From NCBI GenBank assembly GCA_938091985.1, contig CALKOE010000116.1:1-14191 (forward strand): 14,191 bases of DNA, written 5' to 3'. Source of the DNA: an uncultured Acidimicrobiales bacterium (GTDB taxonomy: Bacteria > Actinomycetota > Acidimicrobiia > Acidimicrobiales > Aldehydirespiratoraceae). The notes beneath the pieces were generated by a model. The model did no database searches and was not told where the DNA came from. It saw nothing but the letters and a program-made list of their open reading frames with translations. Below, in pieces: positions 5,731-12,396 of this stretch (its first letter is position 1; each line of letters begins with the position of its first letter). The translations under genes and the position numbers were made by a program.

Positions 5731-6360
5731 TCAACCGGCGAAGAGGTGCGCAGTCCAGAGCACGCCGTCCACGCGAACGGTGCCGAGACCGACACGTTCG
5801 TATTCGGGATTGAGCATGTTGTCGAGATGCCCGGGGCTCGCCTCGAGCCCCTCGAATATCGCGACTGCGGTCGGGCCGTAGCCGACGTTCTCGCCGGCTC
5901 GAGTCCAGACGCCCGCCACCACCTCGTGGATCAACTCGGAATGACGAAGCGACTCGTCGGCTGCCATGACCTCAGCCCACATCTGCGCCATCTCATCGAG
6001 CACCACGTGTCGGCTGAGCGGCGCCAATCCTCGCTCGCTTCGCAGCGCATTGATGGCGCTGAGGAAGCGCGCACCGTCGTTCTCCTTCACCCCGGAGGCG
6101 GCCGACGACCGAATCGGCGCTGGAGACTCTGGCGCCGCGCGCTTCTCGATCACGAGATGATCCGGGACCAGACGCACAGCCGTAGACGGAGCATCCGACA
6201 CCGACAGTTCCGCTTCCGGTGGAGGTGTTCGAAGCGGACGGACCGCCGCCTCCGTCTCGACCGGGCGCGCTGCGATTCCGACCGATGGCGGTGCCACCAC
6301 CCAGCTCGTCATCGAGAGCGCCAGGACAAGACAACCGGCGGCGACAATCCCGTGACGCAT
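5731..6360 (-). CDS. Secreted CAP-domain (SCP/PR1, YkwD-like) protein
   Basis: 209 residues. A signal peptide covers about 1-24 (MRHGIVAAGCLVLALSMTSW). A Pro/Glu/Ala-rich linker without predicted fold follows (about 25-92), then a CAP domain from 97 to the end. CAP landmarks visible are FLSAINALRSERGLAPL, HSE with His140, GENVGYG with Glu157, Glu170, SPGHLDNMLNPEYERVGLG with His178, and the closing WTAHLFAG. The His/Glu/Glu/His cavity is therefore intact. Bacterial YkwD-type proteins are extracellular and of unclear function; some bind metal or act as proteases. An AGAGGAG site precedes the ATG. The gene is divergent from the MBL-fold gene, with 88 bp between them that contain a long inverted repeat. 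Confidence 0.88.
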   Translation of the reverse strand: MRHGIVAAGCLVLALSMTSWVVAPPSVGIAARPVETEAAVRPLRTPPPEAELSVSDAPSTAVRLVPDHLVIEKRAAPESPAPIRSSAASGVKENDGARFLSAINALRSERGLAPLSRHVVLDEMAQMWAEVMAADESLRHSELIHEVVAGVWTRAGENVGYGPTAVAIFEGLEASPGHLDNMLNPEYERVGLGTVRVDGVLWTAHLFAG

Positions 6361-6383
6361 GCACTCCTCTGGCGACCGCGTGG

Positions 6384-6411
6384 ACGTCGCCGAGTATTGC
6401 AGCGGCGACGT
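6384..6411. repeat. 9-bp perfect inverted repeat between divergent CAP and MBL genes
   Basis: Arms ACGTCGCCG (6384-6392) and CGGCGACGT (6403-6411) are separated by 10 nt. The spacer contains AATACT on the minus strand, a reasonable -10 for the CAP gene, so a protein bound here could block that promoter. The same site lies about 50 bp upstream of the MBL-fold start. Confidence 0.5.
6393..6398 (-). promoter_or_regulatory. Possible -10 (AATACT) of the CAP gene
   Basis: AATACT on the minus strand lies inside the spacer of the inverted repeat and would give a leader of about 25 nt that holds the AGAGGAG ribosome site before the ATG at 6360. Confidence 0.35.
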
Positions 6412-6436
6412 ACCGGATCAGCGACCCTCGAATGGC

Positions 6437-6442
6437 TACGCT
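6437..6442 (+). promoter_or_regulatory. Predicted leaderless promoter -10 (TACGCT) of the MBL-fold gene
   Basis: GGCTACGCT ends 6 nt before the ATG at 6449, with no ribosome binding site. The flanking sequence resembles that before the DUF983 and HAD genes. Confidence 0.5.
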
Positions 6443-6448
6443 CGCCAC

Positions 6449-7057
6449 ATGACACTGCATTGGAGTGACAGTCGCGCCGAGGTCCACCGGTTGGTTGTTG
6501 GGCCGATGGACAACAATGTGTTCGTGGTCCGGTGCCACGAAACCGGTGAGGCCGTTCTGCTCGACGCCGCCAACGAACACGAGCGACTGCTCGAGTTGTG
6601 CCAGGCGCTCGATGTGCGCACGGTCCTCGAGACCCACGGCCACTGGGACCACATCCAAGCCGTACCAGCGATCCGAGATGCGGGATATCGCGTGGGCATC
6701 ACGGCCGAAGACGCCGACATGCTCCCGAGTTACGACTACTTGCTCGAAGACGAGACCGTCATCGAAGTCGGCCGACTCCGAATCCACACCCACCTCACGC
6801 CGGGCCACACCCCCGGCTCCATGTCGTTCAGTGTGGAAGACACTCCGCTCTTGTTCACCGGCGACACGCTGTTTCCCGGTGGACCCGGCGCCACCGGCTT
6901 CGACGGCGGCAGTTTCAGCACGATCCTGCGCAGCATCGAGGACCGGATGTTCCGCGTATTCGACAGTGACACCATCGTGCTTCCCGGTCACGGCAACGAC
7001 ACGACGATCGGCGCGGAAGCACCGTCGCTCGATGAATGGGCAGCGCGAGGCTGGTGA
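6449..7057 (+). CDS. MBL-fold metallo-hydrolase, glyoxalase II-like
   Basis: 202 residues. The zinc ligands of the metallo-beta-lactamase fold are all present: THGHWDH (His63, His65, Asp67, His68), His120 in HLTPGHTPGS, Asp139 in FTGDTLFPGGPG and His181 in VLPGHGND. The size and the FTGDTLF and LPGHGxxT motifs fit the small glyoxalase II or YcbL-like branch, which hydrolyses thioesters such as S-lactoylglutathione or analogues with other thiols. The exact substrate is not readable. The ATG at 6449 opens MTLHWSDSRAEVHRLVVGPM, the expected first strand; an in-frame extension back to 6359 would run through the predicted promoter. The GAF gene follows after 54 bp on the same strand and may be co-transcribed. 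Confidence 0.9.
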   Translation: MTLHWSDSRAEVHRLVVGPMDNNVFVVRCHETGEAVLLDAANEHERLLELCQALDVRTVLETHGHWDHIQAVPAIRDAGYRVGITAEDADMLPSYDYLLEDETVIEVGRLRIHTHLTPGHTPGSMSFSVEDTPLLFTGDTLFPGGPGATGFDGGSFSTILRSIEDRMFRVFDSDTIVLPGHGNDTTIGAEAPSLDEWAARGW

Positions 7058-7111
7058 CCGAGCACGGAGAGCGAACTCAAGTCGGCGGCGCAAGCGCCGA
7101 TCGGAGAAGAG

Positions 7112-7609
7112 ATGATGTCGCCACCCGTCATCGAGAACGAGACCGAACGCCTCGCATCGCTTCACTCCCTCTCAGTTCTCGACACCGCCGCTGAGGCCGA
7201 GTTCGACGAGCTGGTCGAACTCGCAGCATGGACGTGTCACGCACCCATCGCGGCGATCTCGCTGATCGACGAGCACCGCCAGTGGTTCAAGTCCGAGGTC
7301 GGCGTCGGCACCGCCGAAACGGAACGCTCGATCGCCTTCTGTGCACACACGGTCACTCAGGGCCAGACGATCGTCGTGCCCGACACGATGCTCGATCCGC
7401 GGTTTCGCGAGAATCCCTTCGTGATCGCCGGACCCGAGGTTCGCTTCTACGCCGGCGTTCCCATCAGCGTCGATGACGGGCTCAACGTCGGTTCGCTCTG
7501 TGTGCTCGACACCCGCCCTCGCACACTGTTCTCCGACGAACGGCGAGCGCTGGAGATCATCGCCCGCCAGGTTCAGTCGCAGCTGCACGCACGACGGCTC
7601 GAGCGCTAA
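7112..7609 (+). CDS. Stand-alone GAF-domain protein
   Basis: 165 residues, nearly all one GAF domain: ERLASLHSLSVLDTAAEAEFDELVELAA (helical entry), APIAAISLIDEHRQWFKSEVG, ERSIAFCAHTV, IVVPDTMLDPRFRENPFV, VRFYAGVPISVDDGLNVGSLCVLDTRPR and a closing helix. This is the GAF type usually found at the N-terminus of sensor kinases or diguanylate cyclases, but here no output domain follows; the frame stops after the last helix. It may sense a small ligand and act on a partner in trans, or be a methionine-sulfoxide-reductase-like GAF. Cys76 in AFCAHTV is in the position conserved in that GAF subgroup. GGAG at 7103-7106 serves ATG 7112 or 7115. A CGGCG-CAAG-CGCCG hairpin (7086-7099) precedes the site. 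Confidence 0.85.
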   Translation: MMSPPVIENETERLASLHSLSVLDTAAEAEFDELVELAAWTCHAPIAAISLIDEHRQWFKSEVGVGTAETERSIAFCAHTVTQGQTIVVPDTMLDPRFRENPFVIAGPEVRFYAGVPISVDDGLNVGSLCVLDTRPRTLFSDERRALEIIARQVQSQLHARRLER

Positions 7610-7642
7610 CGATCGAAGCAGCGATGCACGCTGACGACTGAG

Positions 7643-8158
7643 TCAGCCGCCGATCCAACTTCCGTCGTCGATCGGCTTCTCCTCGGCCACGGTGACCCGA
7701 GCGAACTTCCGCAGATCGAGTTCTCGGATACCAGCCCAGCCAAGGACGCGAAGCGAGCCATCGGCGTGGATGACGAAGCCGGTGTCGTAGGTGAACGAGA
7801 GGAAGGCTGTCAGTCCGCCGATCACCGCGGCAGGCACGACGCCGAATCCGATGATCGCCATCGCCGCGGACGGCGCGACGAACGCGGCCACTGACCCGAG
7901 CAGCACAATGACCACACTGGCACCCACCACAAGGCGAGCAATGCCTCTGCCGCGGTCGGAATAGCCGCGATCGAGGCGGAAGATCTCATCACCGTCGCCA
8001 GACGACCGGGCCTCTCGAATTGCGGCACGAAGCTCGCGAACCCGCGCCTGAGAAACCTTTCTGAAGCGCACCACATCGCGCGATGCCCGCTTGCGGCCGA
8101 CCTCATGCCAACAGTTGATCTGCACGACCCGCATCGTCGCACAACCCCGAGAGTCCAT
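7643..8158 (-). CDS. Hypothetical membrane protein with PH-like C-terminal region
   Basis: 171 residues from the ATG at 8158; a second ATG at 8134 (MRVVQINCWHEVG) is equally possible, and neither has a clear ribosome site. The N-terminal third is basic and helical (RVRELRAAIREARSS). Two membrane segments follow at about 74-93 and 97-121. The end (FVIHADGSLRVLGWAGIRELDLRKFARVTVAEE) has the alternating pattern of a small beta domain like those in bacterial PH-type membrane proteins. No known motif is recognised. It is convergent with the GAF gene (33-bp gap) and divergent from the next gene. Confidence that it is real rests on the clean hydrophobic pair and sensible composition. Confidence 0.65.
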   Translation of the reverse strand: MDSRGCATMRVVQINCWHEVGRKRASRDVVRFRKVSQARVRELRAAIREARSSGDGDEIFRLDRGYSDRGRGIARLVVGASVVIVLLGSVAAFVAPSAAMAIIGFGVVPAAVIGGLTAFLSFTYDTGFVIHADGSLRVLGWAGIRELDLRKFARVTVAEEKPIDDGSWIGG

Positions 8159-8287
8159 GGCTCAATGGGCCAAGTGATCCAATTCCCTGGATCGTTCGGC
8201 CCGAAGACGCGAAGGCGGCCACTCCGGGCGCCGAAGCAGACAACTACAGGGTCCACCACAACCCACGCCGCCGAGAGGAGTCGACCG

Positions 8288-8752
8288 ATGAGCACCCGTG
8301 AACAGATCGAAGACGCACTGAGGGACACCCTCGAACCGGGCGAGCGGATCGAAGCATTCCGACCGGTCGTCGCCGGCGGCAAGGTCGAGGACCGTGCCTA
8401 CGACACGACGCTCGCCCTCCTCGGGCCATCGGTTTTCAGCCGAGCATCGAGCGGTTCAATGACCGGAGACGGCGAGATGCCGGATCGCACCAACCTCGTC
8501 GTGGTCACTGACCGCCGAGTGCTGTGGTGCCACAAGGGCCGCATCGGCAACGAGATCGGCATCGGCGGAAGCGACTCGCTCGGCGCGGTCCACCAGGTCG
8601 ACATCGTCCCGGCCCGCATCGCCCTCGCCAAGCTTCGCTTCACCTTCGCCGACTGGTCGGTCGTGCAGTTCGACTTGCCCTCGGACCACCGGGCCGCCGA
8701 CTTCGCCAACGACATCATGAAGCTCCTACTCCGGGTGCCCGCAGCAGCCTGA
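8288..8752 (+). CDS. Hypothetical protein, possible PH-like fold
   Basis: 154 residues from the ATG at 8288, which follows GAGAGGAG at 8-nt spacing. A helical start (REQIEDALRDTLEPGERIEAFRP) leads to a beta-rich part: NLVVVTDRRVLWCHKG (about 69-84), SLGAVHQVDIVP, KLRFTFADWSVVQFDLP, and a last helix (AADFANDIMKLLLRV). The order, with a 'VVTDRRVL' strand and a final helix, is like bacterial PH-domain proteins (YokE type); this is a fold-level guess. The frame remains open upstream, and an ATG at 8165 would give an N-terminus reading MGQVIQFPG, but that extension is low-complexity and lacks a good ribosome site. No function can be assigned. Confidence 0.72.
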   Translation: MSTREQIEDALRDTLEPGERIEAFRPVVAGGKVEDRAYDTTLALLGPSVFSRASSGSMTGDGEMPDRTNLVVVTDRRVLWCHKGRIGNEIGIGGSDSLGAVHQVDIVPARIALAKLRFTFADWSVVQFDLPSDHRAADFANDIMKLLLRVPAAA

Positions 8753-8761
8753 GTCCGGCGG

Positions 8762-8785
8762 TACCCTCGGCGACGTCCGTACGTC
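8762..8785 (+). promoter_or_regulatory. Predicted promoter -10 (TACCCT) and leader hairpin of the thiolase operon
   Basis: TACCCT at 8762-8767 would start transcription near 8774, giving a leader of about 23 nt. A short inverted repeat GACGT-CCGT-ACGTC at 8772-8785 covers the presumed start and stops right before the AGGAG ribosome site, so it could be an operator or a weak hairpin. Confidence 0.4.
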
Positions 8786-8796
8786 AGGAGTTCACC

Positions 8797-9978
8797 GTGG
8801 CCGAAACCGTCATCCTCACCGGTGCCCGCACCCCGATCGGCAAGTTCAACGGCGGCCTCGCCGGGTTCAGTGGAACCGCCCTCGGCGGCTTCGCGATCGC
8901 TGAAGCACTGCGCCGCGCTGGGATCACCGGAGCGCAGGTCGACTACGCCTACATGGGCCAGGTCGTGCAGGCCGGAGCCGGCCAGGTGCCGGCCCGCCAG
9001 GCCGCGTTTGCCGGTGGCATTCCGCTCACTGTGCCATCCACGGGCCTGAACAAGGCCTGCCCATCAGGGCTCAACGCGATCCAGCAGGCTCATCGCATGA
9101 TCGCGCTCGGCGAGGCCGAGATCGTCGTGGCCGGTGGCATGGAATCGATGTCGCAAGCGCCATACCTGCTGCCGCAAGCGCGAAACGGCTATGGCTACGG
9201 CAACGCAACGATGCCCGACTCACTCACCTACGACGGGCTCTACTGCTCCTTCGAGAACGAGCTCATGGGCGCAGGTACCGAGCGCCACGCCGCTGCCGCC
9301 GACATCGGCCGCGACGCAATGGATCAGGTCTCGGCAGCGTCACACGACCGCGCCGCTCGAGCACAAAAGGACGGACTCTTCGAAGACGAGATCGTCCCGG
9401 TCACTATTCCGCAGCGCCGCGGCGAGCCGGTCGTGTTGAAGGACGACGAAGGCATCCGCTTCGGTACCACGGCAGAGTCGCTCGGCGGCCTTCGCGCCGC
9501 GTTCGCCGATGGTGGCAACGTCACCGCAGGCAATGCCTCGCAGCTCTCCGACGGAGGTGCCGCAGTGGTCGTCACCACGAAGGCCATGGCCGACAAGCTC
9601 GGTGTCGAGCCGCTTGCGGAGATCATCGACTACGCCGAGGTCGCCGGTCCCGACACCTCGCTGCTGACCCAACCGAGCCGGTCAACCGCTCGCGCCCTCG
9701 AACGGGCAGGAATGCAGCTGAGCGATGTCGACCTCTTCGAATTCAACGAAGCGTTCGCCGCGGTCTCGATCGCGTCGATGGCTGAGCTCGGCCTGTCCGA
9801 CGACGTGGTCAACGTCAACGGCGGCGCGATCGCTCTCGGTCACCCGATCGGCATGAGCGGCACTCGCCTCGCGATCACGTTGGCCTACGAGCTCAAGCGC
9901 CGTGGCGGCGGCGTCGGCGCAGCGGCACTCTGCGGAGGCGGCGGTCAAGGCGACGCGATGCTGCTCCGAGTGAGCTGA
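8797..9978 (+). CDS. Acetyl-CoA C-acyltransferase (thiolase)
   Basis: 393 residues, the usual thiolase length. It condenses two acyl-CoA units or cleaves 3-ketoacyl-CoA. The nucleophile Cys88 lies in GLNKACPSGLNAIQ; NEAFAAV is at about 317-323; His349 lies in VNVNGGAIALGHPIGMSGTR; and Cys379 in AALCGGGGQGD acts as the acid/base. All catalytic groups are intact. Biosynthetic acetyl-CoA acetyltransferase (AtoB/PhaA type) is the best fit, but a beta-oxidation role is possible. The start is the GTG at 8797 (fMet-AETVILTGARTPIG), with CAGGAG 6 nt upstream; an in-frame extension to 8524 is antisense-free but overlaps the preceding gene. It leads a three-gene unit with the next two genes. Confidence 0.94.
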   Translation: MAETVILTGARTPIGKFNGGLAGFSGTALGGFAIAEALRRAGITGAQVDYAYMGQVVQAGAGQVPARQAAFAGGIPLTVPSTGLNKACPSGLNAIQQAHRMIALGEAEIVVAGGMESMSQAPYLLPQARNGYGYGNATMPDSLTYDGLYCSFENELMGAGTERHAAAADIGRDAMDQVSAASHDRAARAQKDGLFEDEIVPVTIPQRRGEPVVLKDDEGIRFGTTAESLGGLRAAFADGGNVTAGNASQLSDGGAAVVVTTKAMADKLGVEPLAEIIDYAEVAGPDTSLLTQPSRSTARALERAGMQLSDVDLFEFNEAFAAVSIASMAELGLSDDVVNVNGGAIALGHPIGMSGTRLAITLAYELKRRGGGVGAAALCGGGGQGDAMLLRVS

Positions 9979-9982
9979 GCTC

Positions 9983-10612
9983 GTGCGTCGAGTCCACACC
10001 CTCGACCACCTCACGCTGATCGCAACGAAAACCACTCGCGCCGCTGAGCGGACCGACTGGATCTCGTGGCTTCGGCCACTGGTCCATGTGCACGGCGGCA
10101 GTCTCTGGCGATTGAGCGATCCCGCACCAGCCGGCCGGCCCGGGGCCGGGCACAGCCACGTTCTCGCCCTCGATTCGAGCGCCGACGACTTCGATCAGGC
10201 GGTTGCCGCTGCTCGCGACGATGCCGATACCGGTCACGCCGAGATCCGTCGCGATGCCTGGCAACGCGTCGGCACGCCGATCACCGTCGCGACGCAGGAG
10301 CCGGTCAGCGCAATGATCGTCGCTGAGGTGCTCTGCGCTGATCCCCGGCGCGAGGCCGAATGGGATTCCTGGTACGACGAGCAGCACCTGCCCGACATGA
10401 TGGCGTCCGACGCATTCGTCGCGGGCAGCCGTTGGCGCCGTGACCCTCCACGCGCCGGAACGGCGAATCACCTCACCGTTTACGAGGTCGCCGGCCTCTC
10501 GATCGACGAAGCGATCGAACGGTCAGCTGCCGTGATGCCCGACATCGTCGCAGCCGGCCGCAAACACGAGTCCCACACCGGCGCGCTCACGTGGGCGTTG
10601 GAGTTGGAATGA
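9983..10612 (+). CDS. EthD-like dimeric alpha/beta-barrel protein
   Basis: 209 residues, starting at a GTG only 4 nt after the thiolase stop. The second half has REAEWDSWYDEQHLPDMM (about 128-145), then SDAFVAGSRWRRD and HLTVYEV: the W-x-x-WYDEeHlPd signature of EthD/ABM-type barrels, usually around 100 residues. The first half (DHLTLIATKTT ... VLALDSSADDFDQAV) has a similar strand-helix rhythm, so the protein may be two fused barrel halves that form an intramolecular pseudo-dimer. EthD-like proteins accompany degradation pathways but most have no known reaction. No ribosome site is clear, so translation may depend on coupling to the thiolase. It overlaps the next gene by 4 bp. Confidence 0.78.
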   Translation: MRRVHTLDHLTLIATKTTRAAERTDWISWLRPLVHVHGGSLWRLSDPAPAGRPGAGHSHVLALDSSADDFDQAVAAARDDADTGHAEIRRDAWQRVGTPITVATQEPVSAMIVAEVLCADPRREAEWDSWYDEQHLPDMMASDAFVAGSRWRRDPPRAGTANHLTVYEVAGLSIDEAIERSAAVMPDIVAAGRKHESHTGALTWALELE

Positions 10613-11286
10613 GCCGGTGGCCGCTCCTCCTCCTGCTGGTGTTCTTCACCACGAGCTGCGCCGACACCACGACAGTGCGTCCCGAAGCCTCGGCTCCCTC
10701 CACCACCCTGCCCACAACCACCCAGCTGCCAACCACCCTGCCGCCCACCACCCTGCTGCCCACCACCCTGCCGCCCACCACCCCGCCGACGACCACCGCA
10801 CCTCCGCCCGAGTTCTTCCACGAGGGATCGCCGATGATCCGGTTTTCGGTGGAGGTGGGCGACGGGGTCGATCTCGAGCGCGACGAGCTGGCCCGCTTCG
10901 TCGTCGACACTCTGGGCGATGGACGCAGCTGGATCCGCCGAGGGGCCGGGTTCGAACTCGTCGACGAGGGGGGTGACGTCACGATCATCGTGGCGCTGCC
11001 CGACCGAGTCGACGAGCTGTGCGCACCGCTGCAGACCAACGGACGTTTCTCGTGCGCGCGCAACGGTTGGATCGCGTTCAACTCGCTGCGCTGGTTCGGC
11101 GCCACCGACGACTGGCCGGCCGACCTCGAGACGTACCGCCGGTATCTCGTCAACCATGAGGTCGGCCACTACATCGTCGGGCCGGGCCACGAGTCATGCC
11201 CGGGCGCAGGCGAACTTGCACCGGTGATGATGCAGCAGACCAAGGGCCTCGACGGCTGTGTGGCCAACGGCTGGGTCGACCCATAG
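10609..11286 (+). CDS. DUF3152 lipoprotein, putative metallopeptidase
   Basis: 225 residues. A hydrophobic leader (WPLLLLLVFFTT) ends in SC at 16-17; Cys17 is a possible lipid anchor, though the -3 residue is Thr rather than the usual Leu. A 40-residue Thr/Pro linker follows (about 30-67). The rest matches DUF3152, an actinobacterial exported family: RFSVEVGDGV, GRSWIRRGAGFELV, RFSCARNGWIAFNSLRWF, YRRYLVNHEVGHYIVGPGHESCPG and APVMMQQTKGLDGCVANGW. His183, Glu184, His187 and His194 probably bind zinc; the third His is one residue further away than in the HExxHxxGxxH pattern. The ATG at 10609 overlaps the previous stop (ATGA) and has GGAG 5 nt upstream; the in-frame GTG at 10591 lies inside the previous gene. 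Confidence 0.9.
   Translation: MSRWPLLLLLVFFTTSCADTTTVRPEASAPSTTLPTTTQLPTTLPPTTLLPTTLPPTTPPTTTAPPPEFFHEGSPMIRFSVEVGDGVDLERDELARFVVDTLGDGRSWIRRGAGFELVDEGGDVTIIVALPDRVDELCAPLQTNGRFSCARNGWIAFNSLRWFGATDDWPADLETYRRYLVNHEVGHYIVGPGHESCPGAGELAPVMMQQTKGLDGCVANGWVDP
10738..10797 (+). repeat. 15-bp tandem repeat coding the Pro/Thr linker
   Basis: Four 15-bp units beginning at 10738, 10753, 10768 and 10783. The first three are CTGCCGCCCACCACC with one C/T difference in the second; the fourth is degenerate. They encode LPPTT-type units of the surface linker, and degenerate copies extend upstream to about 10703. Unit number can change by slippage without breaking the frame. Confidence 0.85.
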
Positions 11287-11324
11287 CGGCCCGAAGTAGT
11301 GGTTTGAGGTTCCTCGTGGCACGC

Positions 11325-11330
11325 TAACGA
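11325..11330 (+). promoter_or_regulatory. Possible -10 (TAACGA) of the dehydrogenase gene
   Basis: TTGAGG (11304-11309) and TAACGA (11325-11330) are separated by 15 nt, slightly short of optimal. If used, transcription would begin inside the first 22-bp repeat, leaving a leader of about 95 nt. Confidence 0.3.
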
Positions 11331-11332
11331 TC

Positions 11333-11376
11333 GTTTACATCCCGCCATCCGGCGGTTTACATCCCGCCATCCGGCG
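11333..11376 (+). repeat. Perfect 22-bp tandem direct repeat, two copies
   Basis: Copies at 11333-11354 and 11355-11376 are identical. Each begins GTTTACATCC and contains CCGCC-ATCC-GGCGG, a 5-bp hairpin with a 4-nt loop (11342-11355 and 11364-11377, each closed by the following G). The block sits in the untranslated region before the dehydrogenase gene, next to the presumed promoter. It may be a double operator or a structured leader. Confidence 0.9.
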
Positions 11377-11384
11377 GACCGACA

Positions 11385-11428
11385 CCGCCGGCGCGGCGGA
11401 GCGGTTTCGAACCAACCCCCGGGAGGGG
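11385..11428 (+). promoter_or_regulatory. Third hairpin and partly masked ribosome site in the dehydrogenase leader
   Basis: CCGCC-GGCGC-GGCGG (11385-11399) forms a third hairpin with the same arms as those in the 22-bp repeats, so arms can exchange partners. The strong ribosome site GGGAGGGG (11421-11428) can itself pair with CCCC at 11416-11419, which would partly hide it. Confidence 0.4.
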
Positions 11429-11430
11429 AC

Positions 11431-12366
11431 ATGAGCAAGCTTCTCGAGGGCAAGGTTGCCCTCATCACCGGCGCTGGCCGAGGAATCGGCCGCGAGCACG
11501 CCTTGATGATGGCGGAAAACGGCGCATCGGTGGTCGTCAACGACCTCGGCGGCGACATCCACGGCGAGGGCGGCGACGCCAGCCCGGCCCAGGAAGTCGT
11601 GGCTGAAATCGAGGCCATGGGCGGAAAGGCCGTGGTCAACGGCGGCAACGTCGCCAAGTTCGACGAAGCGAAGGCAATGATCGATCAGGCGATCGACTCG
11701 TTCGGCGACATCAACATCGTCGTCAACAACGCCGGCATCCTTCGCGATCGCATGCTCTTCTCGATGAGCGAAGAAGACTGGGACGCCATCATGGCCGTCC
11801 ACCTGAAGGGCACCTTCGGGCCCGCCCATCACGCCGCCGTTCACTGGCGTGCGAAGGCAAAGGCCGGCGAAGAGGTCTACGGCCGCATCATCAACACCGC
11901 GTCGCCCTCTGGCATCTACGGCAACGTCGGCCAGACCAACTACGGCGCGGCCAAGGCCGGCATCGCCGCCTTCTCGATCATCGCAGCACAGGAGCTCGTG
12001 AAGTACGGCGTGACCGTCAACTGCCTCGCCCCCACCGCGGTGTCTCGACTGACGCTCCCGCTCATGGGCGGCGAAGAGAACCTGACCGACGAGATGATGG
12101 AGGCCATGTCGCCTCGCTGGATCTCGGTCATCACCACCTGGCTCGCGAGCCCCGAGGGCGCGAACGTCACCGGTCGCGTCTTCGACGTGCGCGGTCCTCA
12201 GCTCGGTATTGCCGAGGGCTGGCACCTCGGCCCGACCGGCACTCAGACCGATGACCCGGCCGACCTCGGCCCGGTCATGGAGAAGCTGATGAGCGAAGCT
12301 CGTCTCAACGCCAACATGAACGGCACCGACCACGAGGGTCCCGGTTACCCCGGCAAGGGCATCTGA
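11431..12366 (+). CDS. Short-chain dehydrogenase, HSD17B4-like 3-hydroxyacyl-CoA dehydrogenase type
   Basis: 311 residues, longer than a classical SDR (about 250). The NAD(P) motif TGAGRGIG is at 13-20, NNAG at 99-102, the catalytic Ser158 in NTASPSGIYG, and Tyr171/Lys175 in QTNYGAAK. NDLGGDIHGEGGDASPAQEVVAEI and the end of the protein (WHLGPTGTQTDDPADLGPVMEKL) resemble the dehydrogenase unit of peroxisomal multifunctional enzyme type 2 and its actinobacterial single-domain homologues, which oxidise 3-hydroxyacyl-CoA, including steroid side-chain intermediates. Substrate choice is inferred from similarity. The ATG at 11431 follows GGGAGGGG. The gene stands alone, with an unusual repeat-containing leader and a strong terminator behind it. 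Confidence 0.92.
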   Translation: MSKLLEGKVALITGAGRGIGREHALMMAENGASVVVNDLGGDIHGEGGDASPAQEVVAEIEAMGGKAVVNGGNVAKFDEAKAMIDQAIDSFGDINIVVNNAGILRDRMLFSMSEEDWDAIMAVHLKGTFGPAHHAAVHWRAKAKAGEEVYGRIINTASPSGIYGNVGQTNYGAAKAGIAAFSIIAAQELVKYGVTVNCLAPTAVSRLTLPLMGGEENLTDEMMEAMSPRWISVITTWLASPEGANVTGRVFDVRGPQLGIAEGWHLGPTGTQTDDPADLGPVMEKLMSEARLNANMNGTDHEGPGYPGKGI

Positions 12367-12396
12367 CCCATCGGGGGCACACCGCCCCGCTTTCGC

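Noticed and set aside
5993..7165. 390-residue minus-strand frame
   Set aside because: Antisense to the MBL-fold gene and out of frame with the CAP gene, both of which are well supported.
11333..11376. The 22-bp tandem repeat as a CRISPR array
   Set aside because: Only two copies, directly adjacent with no spacers, and no cas gene nearby.
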